Below are positions 8,490-17,283 of a DNA stretch of 64,000 nucleotides, piece by piece. The translations under genes and the position numbers were made by a program. The number at the start of each line of letters is the position of its first letter. The stretch's first letter is position 1. The stretch is from DTLC01 sp964555645 (lineage in GTDB: Bacteria; Verrucomicrobiota; Verrucomicrobiia; Limisphaerales; DTLC01), in contig CAZKTA010000002.1 of the NCBI GenBank assembly GCA_964555645.1, forward strand, positions 234,050 through 298,049, written 5' to 3'. The notes under the pieces were generated by a model. That model had not been told where the DNA came from, searched no databases, and saw only the letters and a list, made by a program, of their open reading frames with translations.

Positions 8490-9113
8490 ATGAGTACGGC
8501 GGGTCATCGGGTCAGCCGTGCCACAATCGAGCACCTGCAGCAGTTGCGTGCGCTGTGGCAAGCGGCCGAACTGCCGGCGTGGGAACTGGAGAAACGACTC
8601 ACCGAGTTTCAAGTGGTCGAAACTCAGGATGGGATCGTACTTGGTGCAGTTGGTCTGCAAATAGTCGACCGGCAGGGCAAGATCCATAGTGAAGCGTTCG
8701 CAGACCCGAGCTTGGCTGATGAACTGCGTTGGCTGTTGTGGGACCGGCTATCCTCGATCGCCCAAAATTACGGCTTGGTACGGCTTTGGACACAAGAACG
8801 CGCGCCGTTTTGGCAAAAGGTGGGTATGGCACCGGCAACTATGGACGAATTAAAAAAGCTGCCTGCAGGTTGGAAAAGCCTGTATCCGCGCTGGTTGACA
8901 GTCCAGTTGCGAGACGAGGTAGCCGCAACCTCGTTGGACCGCGAATTTGCGTTGTTCGAGCAGGCCGAAAAACAACGCACTCAACGCATTCTTAAACAGG
9001 CGCGTGTGCTGCGTACAGTTGCCACGCTGATCGTAACAGTCCTGTTCCTTTTTGTACTTGCTGTGCTGATCCATCTTTTAACACAGCAAATGTCTTCGCA
9101 GCCTCAACCTTAA
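8490..9113 (+). CDS. GNAT-like N-acetyltransferase domain protein with C-terminal membrane anchor
   Basis: A protein of about 207 residues. The first two thirds look like a degenerate acetyltransferase fold (VVETQDGIVLGAVGLQIVDRQ, then a helix and RLWTQERAPFWQKVGM), resembling the substrate and CoA halves of GNAT proteins. After a charged helix (EQAEKQRTQRILKQ), residues about 178-200 form one strong transmembrane segment with only a short tail after it, so it appears tail-anchored with the catalytic part in the cytosol. I use the ATG at 8490; a TTG at 8484 is in frame. It precedes another acetyltransferase gene by 37 bases. The substrate is unknown. Confidence 0.6.
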   Translation: MSTAGHRVSRATIEHLQQLRALWQAAELPAWELEKRLTEFQVVETQDGIVLGAVGLQIVDRQGKIHSEAFADPSLADELRWLLWDRLSSIAQNYGLVRLWTQERAPFWQKVGMAPATMDELKKLPAGWKSLYPRWLTVQLRDEVAATSLDREFALFEQAEKQRTQRILKQARVLRTVATLIVTVLFLFVLAVLIHLLTQQMSSQPQP

Positions 9114-9150
9114 CAAATGCACTATTCCAACCAAATAAACACGCCAGACA

Positions 9151-9939
9151 ATGCTTTCCGAAGACGCATTTTTTGATTTTACGTGCCCGTACTGCGGCTC
9201 GACACTGTCGTTTCCTGCGGCGAGTTCAGGGCGCCTCGTGTCTTGCACTGGGTGTGCCGAAGCAATTATTGCCCCCGCTCAAGGTGGCACTGTAGCCGGC
9301 AAAATACCTGTGCCGATCCAGACAACACGCCTTGTTCTGCGCAGGTTCAAGCCGACCGACTGGAAAGACCTGCTGGCGTTGATGTCGAATGAGGATTTGT
9401 TCAAATACATCGAAGGCGGGCCGCTGACTGAAGAAGAGGTGCTGCGTTGGATCGAAAGTGATAGCTACGTCAAACTCACTACGCGCGACCAGCCTTTCAA
9501 TCTAGGTATTGAATTTGCCGAAACCGGCAAACTGATCGGGTGTTTAACTCTGAGATTCTTGCCTACAAAATGGTTGTACGGTGGATTCGAAATTCAACCC
9601 AAACACCTTGCGCTTGAACCAACCGACTTCTTCGACCCGTACGCTGAGCAAGCACAACTGATGGTATTTGTGCACCCGGCACATCAGAGAAAAGGTATTG
9701 CAACGGAAGCCGCCGAGGCAGCGCTCGAGTTTTGCTTTGGTGTTCTCAGTGTGCATCGTGTGATTGCAGAGTGCATTGCCGAAAACGTCGCTGCAATCAA
9801 CCTGTGCGAGAAACTCGGCATGCGGTGCGAAGCCAAACACATTAAAGCGGCAGCCGTGCACTGCAAGTGGCACGACATGTTTACTTTCGCGCTGCTGTAC
9901 GAAGAGTTCTTCGCGGGGCCTGAAAGCCAAGTACAGTAA
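9151..9939 (+). CDS. zinc-ribbon-fused RimJ/RimL-type GNAT acetyltransferase
   Basis: A 262-residue protein in two parts. Residues 1-40 form a zinc ribbon with C12-x2-C15 and C32-x2-C35. From about residue 55 it is a GNAT domain of the RimJ/RimL kind: TTRLVLRRFKPTDWKDL, the CoA-loop segment HPAHQRKGIATEA, and AAINLCEKLGMR. Family members acetylate the N-termini of ribosomal proteins or small molecules such as spermidine. The actual substrate cannot be told. The ATG at 9151 is used. It follows the membrane-anchored GNAT-like gene on the same strand and the pair is probably co-transcribed. Confidence 0.8.
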   Translation: MLSEDAFFDFTCPYCGSTLSFPAASSGRLVSCTGCAEAIIAPAQGGTVAGKIPVPIQTTRLVLRRFKPTDWKDLLALMSNEDLFKYIEGGPLTEEEVLRWIESDSYVKLTTRDQPFNLGIEFAETGKLIGCLTLRFLPTKWLYGGFEIQPKHLALEPTDFFDPYAEQAQLMVFVHPAHQRKGIATEAAEAALEFCFGVLSVHRVIAECIAENVAAINLCEKLGMRCEAKHIKAAAVHCKWHDMFTFALLYEEFFAGPESQVQ

Positions 9940-9958
9940 ACGATCGCCCCACCCTCAG

Positions 9959-11404
9959 ATGAACACTCATCCCATGCAGTTTATGCTGTGGCGCAGATGC
10001 GCACGTCTAGCTGCGCTTGTGTTACTGGCATGGATAATCCTTGAACTGACACACATTGCTTATGCGCAGTTTGGGGTATTTCTTGCGACCAAAACGCTCA
10101 CCAATTTCCAGCTTGGTTGGACCGACCTCGGCCCCACAACCGCTTACACTGTGCAATATCGTGATAACCTATATGACCATCCGTGGCTAAACGCGCCGCA
10201 TGCCGTGCCTTGGCCAGTAAATGTGCTGACATGGACTGACCCGCGTACAAACCCTGCGCCACAAAGGTTTTACCGCGTAATTGCAGTCGAAGCTCCACAC
10301 CGGGGGCGACTGCTTTCAAGCACAGCCGTCGGCTTATACTCACGCTCTGAATTGGCATTCATTTTCTGGATGGCCGGCATCCCTATCACACCACAGTACG
10401 GCGTTGAGCTAGTCAAACTTCGGTATGAGACAGTCAATCCAAGCGGCGGCAAAGCAATCGCCTCCGGGCTGCTTGTACTTCCACAAGGCCTGACTAACAA
10501 TCTACCACTGGTAAGCTATCAACACGGCACGGTCACAAGGACTAACGACGCACCTTCGATGACGACATCGTTTGACAGTGAGGTAATGGTGGCTGTTGTC
10601 ATGGCAAGCTGCGGTTATGTGACGGTTGTAGCTGACTACCTCGGGCTGGGCGAGTCGCCCCCACTGCATCCGTATCATCACGCATGGACTGAGGCGACCG
10701 CGTGCGTGGATATGTTACGCGCCGCCAGAGCATACTGCACAAATTACAGCCGGACATTGAACGGTAAGTTGTTCCTTGCGGGGTATTCACAAGGCGGCCA
10801 TGCTACAATGGCACTGCATCGCGAGCTTGAAACCTACCACTCAGACGAATTCACTGTGACAGCATCTGCGCCTATGGCAGGTGCATACGATCTATCAGGC
10901 ACTACATTGGACGACTTTCTCTCGGATCGGCCAAAGCCAAATCCGTATTACTATGCTTACCTACTTGCGGCGTATGTAGAGGTTTACCGGCTTGCGCCGA
11001 GTTTGGCGGAAATTCTTGTGCCACCGTACAACACAACCCTGCCCCCGTTGCTCAAAGGCAATGCAGCAGGCGCACAAATCAACGCTGCGATGCCGGCCGA
11101 CCCGCGCCAGATGATCAAGCCAGAGTACATGACCGCACTCCAACAACGTGCCGATCATCCGTTTCGAATCGCTCTTCGAGACAACGACGTTTACATTTGG
11201 AAACCGCGTGCACCAATCCGATTTTACCATTGTGGTGGTGACCAGGACGTCCTTATCGCAAACTCGCACTTGGCTACAAACGTAATGGCTGGTCTGGGCG
11301 CAACCAACGTTGCGCTTGTCATACCATCGGCAACATACGACCATCGCGCCTGTGCAATGCCAAGTCTGCTAGCCGCAAAATCATGGTTCGATTCGCTGAA
11401 ATAG
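9959..11404 (+). CDS. secreted alpha/beta hydrolase (lipase/esterase-like)
   Basis: About 481 residues. A signal peptide (hydrophobic run ALVLLAWIILELTHIAYAQ) is followed by a short beta-rich module (YTVQYRDNL ... W ... RFYRVIAVE) like the one found at the C-termini of other secreted proteins in this window. Then comes an alpha/beta hydrolase of the secretory-lipase or prolyl-oligopeptidase kind. The nucleophile elbow GYSQGG puts Ser at about 277. Asp in GGDQDVLI and His in YDHRA complete a likely triad. The oxyanion segment is SYQHGT. I chose the ATG at 9959; an earlier in-frame start lies inside the preceding gene. The substrate is unknown. Confidence 0.8.
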   Translation: MNTHPMQFMLWRRCARLAALVLLAWIILELTHIAYAQFGVFLATKTLTNFQLGWTDLGPTTAYTVQYRDNLYDHPWLNAPHAVPWPVNVLTWTDPRTNPAPQRFYRVIAVEAPHRGRLLSSTAVGLYSRSELAFIFWMAGIPITPQYGVELVKLRYETVNPSGGKAIASGLLVLPQGLTNNLPLVSYQHGTVTRTNDAPSMTTSFDSEVMVAVVMASCGYVTVVADYLGLGESPPLHPYHHAWTEATACVDMLRAARAYCTNYSRTLNGKLFLAGYSQGGHATMALHRELETYHSDEFTVTASAPMAGAYDLSGTTLDDFLSDRPKPNPYYYAYLLAAYVEVYRLAPSLAEILVPPYNTTLPPLLKGNAAGAQINAAMPADPRQMIKPEYMTALQQRADHPFRIALRDNDVYIWKPRAPIRFYHCGGDQDVLIANSHLATNVMAGLGATNVALVIPSATYDHRACAMPSLLAAKSWFDSLK

Positions 11405-11462
11405 ACGACTTGCGTTCTGGAAACGGCTTTTCGGATGCACACGCCACGCCTACTGGGAATCT

Positions 11463-11496
11463 ACCCCGGACAAACGCTACGAACCTATTCCGGGGT
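11463..11496. repeat. 8-bp inverted repeat between hydrolase and kinase-like gene
   Basis: The arms ACCCCGGA (11463-11470) and TCCGGGGT (11489-11496) are perfect complements around an 18-base loop, about 60 bases after the hydrolase stop codon. No T-run follows. It may mark a transcript end or a leader structure of the next gene. Confidence 0.3.
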
Positions 11497-11587
11497 CGCG
11501 CCCTATGGCCGAATCACAAATTCAATATTCCAGTGGCACTTAGGAAAGCTGCCTTGCCACAGCATCCGTAAAGCGTAGATTTGTAAT

Positions 11588-13381
11588 GTGTCACAACAAA
11601 AAAACGATCCGGAACACCTATGCACTCTAGCGTCGAGAGGCGCTGATGCAAACCGCGGCGAACTTGAATGTCTGCCGGCACAACTGAGTGGGATTAAACC
11701 GCCGCAATTCGAGTTAGTCTCGCTGTTGGGTGTGGACTATTTTCACGTAAAAACTGCTGATGGCGGTGATTTGTACCTGACACGGTTCGGGCTACGAATG
11801 TGGCAGAATCTGTTGCCACAAAACTGGTATTCACGCGAGTGGTTTGAATCAAAACGTGAACGGCTCGAAGGTAGCAGCACAATTTACAAAGTTCCGACCC
11901 GCCCGGTAAACGGACGTGCGTTGCAACTTGTTGTCAAATGGTCGCGTGTGGGTGAGGCAGTCCCGCTGGACACACTCACGATCACAAAATTCATTAATGC
12001 TGAGTTTAACAGTCCGTTCGAAGAATTCGCCTTGTTAATGGAACTGCGCAGGAGTGAACTTGGCCCGCCGGACATTAGAGTCCGCACACAAAGGCCACTG
12101 GCAATCTTTGTGCCGAGCCAACGGCTTCAACTTTGGCAAACAGGCAGGTCCGAAGACAAAATCCGGGCCAAAATAGCGCGCCATCCAGGAGTGGAGCTGG
12201 ACATACTGCGGCAATACGTGCTGTTGTTTGGTTGGATTGACGGGCTTGACGCGGTCAAAGCCGCTGACACGCTCGGGCTTGAAGGCCGTGCGCGGGCTGA
12301 ATTCTTTGCACGTGTAACAAGCCTTGCCAACCACGAACTTCTACTCAAGGGGTATCGCGTAATTGACATGAAACCCGAGCATGTGATCTTACGGTTCCGG
12401 CGCCGTGGCGAATTGCTGCGCGAGCGCAGCGGGCAAATCGCTTACGCGCTGGTCGATTACGAACTGCTTGAGCGCACGCCAGAGCATGAGCAGGCCGTGC
12501 GCACGGCCAATCGGCAGATTTACCTTAAACACATGGCGCGGCGGTTCGATGCGCAACTGGCAAAACCGCCCCCTGAACACCTTCGCTCAACAAACCTGCT
12601 GGGCGTGGATTACGTGTTCGGCCGCGCCGAAAGCACGGGCGGCTTGATCTGGGTGGTCGGCAAAGACCCGGACCTGTTCAACTATTTCCTGCCAGAACGC
12701 TGGCGGCGCACGCCGAAGCGGAGTCTGTCCGACCGAAACCGTGTATTCCACACGCGGACCAAGGACAACATCAACCTGGTTTGGAAGGTATCGCGCATGG
12801 GCGAGGTGCCCGAGTTCGGCGAGTTGCATACCAACGCCAATGCCGCCAACGCACACGGCTACAACAGTCCGTTCGAGGAGTTTGCTTATGCGCTTGAGCT
12901 TGCGCATGCCGGCATTAAGACCGTGTACCCACGTGCAATTTACATGACTGGACGCAAAGGCCGCAGTCCACACGAGATGCAAGATAATCGGCGGTTCATT
13001 TCGCTGGCACATTTACGCACGCCTGAAGGCGAACCAGCAGTGCGCCAGGATTGTGATTACATAACAATCTGGGGGTATTGGAACGGGCCGGATGAACTGC
13101 TGGCTGTACAAGACGGCAGTTATTACACGGCTGTAAACGTTGAGCAGGCGCAACAGCAAGGACTAATCTCCGCCGGCATGCTCAATGAATTATTGCTCGC
13201 AACTAAAGCCAAACTAGCTGCCACAGGTTTCGAAGACTTGAGCTTGAAACCAGATCATTTGCTGATGTCGCTCGGACCGGACGGCAAAATTGTTTTGGAT
13301 GAAACCGGCAAACCTGAATTGCGCCTGTGCAACCTCGAGCTGGTACGGAAACTTCCCGTTACCCAATCCGGCACAACCTGA
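11588..13381 (+). CDS. tandem kinase-like / pseudokinase protein (uncharacterised)
   Basis: A 597-residue protein built from two copies of one domain, about residues 45-300 and 337-590. Both begin LLGVDY and share LPxxW, LVxKxSRxGE, NSPFEEFAxxxEL and KPxHxL. Each copy has the landmarks of a kinase-like fold: Lys117 and Lys400 in the strand-3 position, Glu in PFEEF as the helix-C acid, and a catalytic-loop motif. In copy 1 this loop is IDMKPEH (D260) with LVDYE (D290) as the metal-binding Asp. In copy 2 the same positions are S552 and N582, so copy 2 looks like a pseudokinase. It starts with GTG and has no signal peptide, so it is probably cytosolic. The kinase assignment is my inference. Confidence 0.7.
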   Translation: MSQQKNDPEHLCTLASRGADANRGELECLPAQLSGIKPPQFELVSLLGVDYFHVKTADGGDLYLTRFGLRMWQNLLPQNWYSREWFESKRERLEGSSTIYKVPTRPVNGRALQLVVKWSRVGEAVPLDTLTITKFINAEFNSPFEEFALLMELRRSELGPPDIRVRTQRPLAIFVPSQRLQLWQTGRSEDKIRAKIARHPGVELDILRQYVLLFGWIDGLDAVKAADTLGLEGRARAEFFARVTSLANHELLLKGYRVIDMKPEHVILRFRRRGELLRERSGQIAYALVDYELLERTPEHEQAVRTANRQIYLKHMARRFDAQLAKPPPEHLRSTNLLGVDYVFGRAESTGGLIWVVGKDPDLFNYFLPERWRRTPKRSLSDRNRVFHTRTKDNINLVWKVSRMGEVPEFGELHTNANAANAHGYNSPFEEFAYALELAHAGIKTVYPRAIYMTGRKGRSPHEMQDNRRFISLAHLRTPEGEPAVRQDCDYITIWGYWNGPDELLAVQDGSYYTAVNVEQAQQQGLISAGMLNELLLATKAKLAATGFEDLSLKPDHLLMSLGPDGKIVLDETGKPELRLCNLELVRKLPVTQSGTT

Positions 13382-13483
13382 TCGCGCACCTGGTGGCCTG
13401 CCCATAACGACACTAGACGCAGAACGGGAAGTTTTGCAGTGTTTGGGTTGCATGCAGTAAAAGTTGCGATAGTATCACAACCG

Positions 13484-14347
13484 ATGCACACAGGTAACGC
13501 GTCAGTGAACACCACAGAAAGTGCAAACGGACCGCATGCTCAGGGTAAAACCAGCAAACGTGCGCAGCCGCTAGCAGGCGTGCGTGTTGTTGTCACACGG
13601 ACACGTGACCAGGCACCGGAGTTAACCCAACCACTTGCCGAGCGCGGCGCCGAGGTATTGGAGATCCCGGTCATTAAAATTGAACCACCGTCACAATTCA
13701 ACGACCTAAACGATGCACTGCAGACACTTGGTGAATACGACTGGCTTGTGTTTACTAGCGTCAATGGCGTACGCGCGTTCTTTGACTACTTCTTCAAAAC
13801 ATTCGAAGACCTACGTGACATCGGCGCAGTACGAATAGCGGCTGTTGGCCCCGCCACAGCAGCCAAGATCAGGGAACTACACCTCAAAGTTGACGTGATG
13901 CCTACCGAGCACGTCGGCGCAAAAATTGCGGGTGCAATCGCCAAGTACCAGAACATCGAAAATGTCAAAATCTGTTTGCTCAGGGCTGAAGGCGCAAACC
14001 CTGACCTACCGCGCGCATTAGAGGCGCTGGGCGCAATCGTGGACGATATCCCGTGCTATCGCACGGTAATGGACACGGATGATCCGGCGGGTGCAGCTGC
14101 ACAATTGCTCGAAAAAGGCACCGACTGGATCACTTTTACCAGTGGCTTAACGGTAAAGTTTTTTAATGCACGGTTCGACATCGTCCAACTGCTCAAAAAG
14201 TTTCCGCAAATCAAATTTGCTTCGATCGGTCCTGAAACAAGCGCAGCTCTGACTGCACTTGGAGTCACTGCTACCGTTGAAGCTAAAAAACATACTGTCG
14301 ACGGGCTTGTGGCCGCACTAGAAAAACACTTGCGCGCATGTGCTTGA
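13484..14347 (+). CDS. hemD: uroporphyrinogen-III synthase
   Basis: This enzyme cyclises hydroxymethylbilane to uroporphyrinogen III in tetrapyrrole synthesis. Two Rossmann-like halves are visible: GVRVVVTRTRDQAPEL, WLVFTSVNGVRAFF and AAVGPATAAKI in the order expected of HemD, and WITFTSGLTVKFF with FASIGPETSAAL near the end. The likely start is the ATG at 13484. A GTG at 13439 is in frame and would add 15 residues. The leader before GVRVVVT is unusually hydrophilic (SVNTTESANGPHAQ). It follows the kinase-like gene by about 100 bases. No other heme gene lies nearby. Confidence 0.9.
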   Translation: MHTGNASVNTTESANGPHAQGKTSKRAQPLAGVRVVVTRTRDQAPELTQPLAERGAEVLEIPVIKIEPPSQFNDLNDALQTLGEYDWLVFTSVNGVRAFFDYFFKTFEDLRDIGAVRIAAVGPATAAKIRELHLKVDVMPTEHVGAKIAGAIAKYQNIENVKICLLRAEGANPDLPRALEALGAIVDDIPCYRTVMDTDDPAGAAAQLLEKGTDWITFTSGLTVKFFNARFDIVQLLKKFPQIKFASIGPETSAALTALGVTATVEAKKHTVDGLVAALEKHLRACA

Positions 14348-14487
14348 GCCGAACACACAAGCGCAACCGATCCGCACACTCACCAACACGTACGCGAACA
14401 AAACTGCCGGTATTATTGTCAAACTTGGTACCGGGCAATTTGTCCTGGCAAAAACCACCGGCGCAGCACTAAATCATGCACCCGATG

Positions 14488-14515
14488 CTTGCGCGCCGGG
14501 CATGCCCGGAGCAAG
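14488..14515. repeat. interrupted hairpin before batD
   Basis: The palindrome CCGGGCATGCCCGG (14496-14509) is enclosed by a second pair of arms, CTTGC and GCAAG, giving a two-part stem. It ends 20 bases before the batD start, so it would sit in the batD leader or end the hemD transcript. There is no T-run. Confidence 0.35.
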
Positions 14516-14535
14516 ACTTTGTTCAGGTCTGATTC

Positions 14536-16383
14536 ATGGTGAACTGGTTCGACAAAGGCGTCAGAAACAGCCCTTGTGGGCTGCCAGCATGGCTTCGCGC
14601 AAGGGTCGTAGTGTTTACTTTGGTAGCGTTTCTAGCCGGTGCACTTGTCATTAACGCACAAAGTTTCACTGCAACACTTGACCGCCACACAATCACACTA
14701 GGTGAAAGCGCCACGCTGTCGCTCACATTCCAAGGCGGTACACCTAAAGAGATACCGGCACTACCTAATATCCAAAACCTGCGAATTACCTACATCGGAC
14801 AGTCTAGCCAGTTCAGCTTCGTCAACGGTTCGATGACATCGTCGGTGTCGTATAATTTTACCCTGACACCGACGCATCCGGGCGAATTCGAAATTCCGGC
14901 GCTGCAGACGACCATTGACGGTAAAACTGTATCGTCCAAGCCCGTGAAACTACGTGTGCTAAGCCCAAGCCAAACACCACCCGAGGCAATCGAGTCAGGC
15001 GAACAAATTGCGTTCTTGAAACTGCTTGTGCCCAAAAGGCAGGTGTTTGTAGGCGAGATTATAGTTGCAGAACTCCAGTTTTACATTCGCGCTGGTACAC
15101 AGCTCGCCGCACAACCGCAACTTACTGCATTGCCAACCGACGGGCTGACCGTAGGCAAAATTGCTGAAGGCAGACACCGCCAAACGCAATTTGGCAATAC
15201 TCTGTACGTAGTGCTCCCTTACTACGTTGCGCTGATGGTTGTCAAATCTGGCAAGCTAAGTCTCGGCCCTGTAACAGCCAACATTATTGTCCAACAGCCT
15301 TCCCCCAGACGACAGCGTGATCCGTTCTTCGATTTGTTCGGCATGCGCGACCCGTTTGACGTTTTCAACGTCGAACAAAAACAAGTACCCGTTGCAGCAG
15401 ACGCAGAGGTACTTGAGGCATTGGCTGTCCCCGTCCAAAATGCGCCTCCGCACTTCAACGGCGCCGTCGGGAACTACTCGCTGACTTTCAGCGCAGGCCC
15501 CACGAACGTCGCAGTCGGCGACCCGATAACCGTGCGCGTCCAAGTCGCTGGCCGCGGTGCGCTCGACTTATTGACACTGCCGGAGCAATCTGCCTGGGCG
15601 AAGTTCAAAGCTTTCCCGGCTACATCGAAGCCAGCCGAGACAACCGATCCACTCGGTGTCGAAGGTGTCAAAACATTCGAGCAAGTACTTGTGCCACAAT
15701 CAGATGACATAACCGAGTTGCCTCCGTTTATCTTTAGCTTTTTCGACCCAGACGCGCGTGTGTTTCGTACGCTAAAAGGCCCGGCTGTACAATTAGTGGT
15801 CCGACCTGCCGCTGCAACACCTAGACCAACGGTTGTAGCCGGCGGCGGACCACAAGACAAGTTACCCGCCCCAGACATTGTCCCAATCAAACAACGGCTC
15901 GGCACGGTTGCAACTGCCAAGCCGCCCATGCTGCACCAGCCGTTATTCTGGGTCGTGCAGGCATGTCCGGTACTTGCCTGGCTTGGCTTATTGGCGTGGC
16001 GAAAACGCGCCGAGGCACTGGCAAATAACCCGCGCTTGCGCAGACAACGCGAAGTTGCGCGGGTTATCCGTAACGGCTTGGCGCAACTCGACCGGTTGGC
16101 AGCACAAAACAACTCGGACGAGTTCTTTGCCACGTTGCATAAGCTGTTACAGGAACAACTCGGTGAACGACTTGACCTGCCCGCCTCTGCAATAACCGAA
16201 GCGGTCATCGAGCAACATCTACAGGGACGCGGCCTGCCGGAGCAAACTATTCAAACATTGCACGAGCTTTTTCAACTGTGCGACCAGGCACGATTCGCCC
16301 CGGTTAAAACTACACAACAACTCATCGCATTGGTGCCAAAAACCAGGTTTGTGCTCGAGCAATTGCGAAATTGGACACCATGA
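14536..16383 (+). CDS. batD: BatD-like membrane-anchored protein
   Basis: A 615-residue protein with an N-terminal signal (VVVFTLVAFLAGALVINAQ) and several beta-sandwich domains, starting with FTATLDRHTITLGESATLSL. Near residue 475 lies one transmembrane segment (PLFWVVQACPVLAWLGLLAW), followed by a cytosolic helical tail. This is the layout of BatD, a protein of the Bacteroides aerotolerance (Bat) complex whose biochemical function is not settled. The gene ends in an ATGA overlap with batE, a sign of translational coupling. The usual partners moxR, batA, batB and batC are not adjacent. Upstream is hemD. Confidence 0.85.
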   Translation: MVNWFDKGVRNSPCGLPAWLRARVVVFTLVAFLAGALVINAQSFTATLDRHTITLGESATLSLTFQGGTPKEIPALPNIQNLRITYIGQSSQFSFVNGSMTSSVSYNFTLTPTHPGEFEIPALQTTIDGKTVSSKPVKLRVLSPSQTPPEAIESGEQIAFLKLLVPKRQVFVGEIIVAELQFYIRAGTQLAAQPQLTALPTDGLTVGKIAEGRHRQTQFGNTLYVVLPYYVALMVVKSGKLSLGPVTANIIVQQPSPRRQRDPFFDLFGMRDPFDVFNVEQKQVPVAADAEVLEALAVPVQNAPPHFNGAVGNYSLTFSAGPTNVAVGDPITVRVQVAGRGALDLLTLPEQSAWAKFKAFPATSKPAETTDPLGVEGVKTFEQVLVPQSDDITELPPFIFSFFDPDARVFRTLKGPAVQLVVRPAAATPRPTVVAGGGPQDKLPAPDIVPIKQRLGTVATAKPPMLHQPLFWVVQACPVLAWLGLLAWRKRAEALANNPRLRRQREVARVIRNGLAQLDRLAAQNNSDEFFATLHKLLQEQLGERLDLPASAITEAVIEQHLQGRGLPEQTIQTLHELFQLCDQARFAPVKTTQQLIALVPKTRFVLEQLRNWTP

Positions 16384-17183
16384 AACTGCGTGCGCACATC
16401 CTTGTTTTGCTCATGCCTGCCCTCATAGCCAGCGGCCCCATCAGCGGCTTTTGTGCTGCTGATGTTACAAATCAGTTCGAGACCGCAAACCGTTTGTACC
16501 AACAGGGCAAATTCGACGAGGCAATAACAGCGTACCAAAGATCACTCGATCACGGGGTCGTTGCACCTGCGTTATACTTTAACCTCGGCAATGCATACTT
16601 CAAGTCAGGCCAGCTCGGCCGCGCAATTGCAGCATACAAAATGGCGCAACAATTCAGTCCTCGCGACCCAGACATTCGTGCAAACCTTCAATTCGCACGC
16701 AACCAGGTACAGCCGCCTACTTTCCCTGCAAACAAGCTTGCTCAATGGCTCGGCATGTTCACATTGAACGAGTGGACCACATTTGCAGCCGCGGTTTTTT
16801 GGGTATTTTTTGTCTTGCTTGCTGTTGGCGAGGCGAGGCCGCAGTTAAAACGGCGCACGCGGCCCTACATCTGGTTTGCCGGGAGTGCATTTGTTATTCT
16901 CGCAGCATCCCTAGTCACGGCATATATTGCACAACGTAATGCGACAAGAATCGCAATTATCGTTGAGCCGGAGGTTGCAGTTCGGCAAGGCCCGCTCGAC
17001 GATGCGCCGAAAGCTTTCGTCGTGCACGACGGCGCCGAGCTAAAAGTTTTGGATCAAAAAGACGACTGGCTACAAGTCAGCGTTGCCCCGGGCAGATTCG
17101 GCTGGGTAAACCGAGCTGCAGTTGTGATACCAAACACAATCCAAAACACGCCGTCGGCTTTGAAGATAAACCGGCCAAACTGA
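16380..17183 (+). CDS. batE: BatE-like TPR and SH3 membrane protein
   Basis: About 267 residues. A signal peptide (HILVLLMPALIASG) is followed by TPR repeats (ANRLYQQGKFDEAITAYQRSL and LYFNLGNAYFKSGQLGRAI), two transmembrane segments at about residues 130-185, and a C-terminal bacterial SH3-like domain (EVAVRQGPLDDAPKAFVVHDGAELKVLDQKDDW, split here by my reading). This order matches BatE. The start is the ATG at 16380, which overlaps the batD stop codon as ATGA, so translation is probably coupled. The in-frame ATG at 16371 lies inside batD. Confidence 0.85.
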   Translation: MKLRAHILVLLMPALIASGPISGFCAADVTNQFETANRLYQQGKFDEAITAYQRSLDHGVVAPALYFNLGNAYFKSGQLGRAIAAYKMAQQFSPRDPDIRANLQFARNQVQPPTFPANKLAQWLGMFTLNEWTTFAAAVFWVFFVLLAVGEARPQLKRRTRPYIWFAGSAFVILAASLVTAYIAQRNATRIAIIVEPEVAVRQGPLDDAPKAFVVHDGAELKVLDQKDDWLQVSVAPGRFGWVNRAAVVIPNTIQNTPSALKINRPN

Positions 17184-17283
17184 GTTACCACAAAAAACAA
17201 ACTTCGCGAAATAGAAACCGGCACCAGACACCACCAGTGAGTTTAGCCTTTCGGTTTCAGGCTTTGTTGACTAAGCTGCGGCC

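Noticed and set aside
15474..16208. 244-codon minus-strand frame opposite batD
   Set aside because: Ser/Arg/Thr-rich low-information translation, fully inside batD on the other strand.
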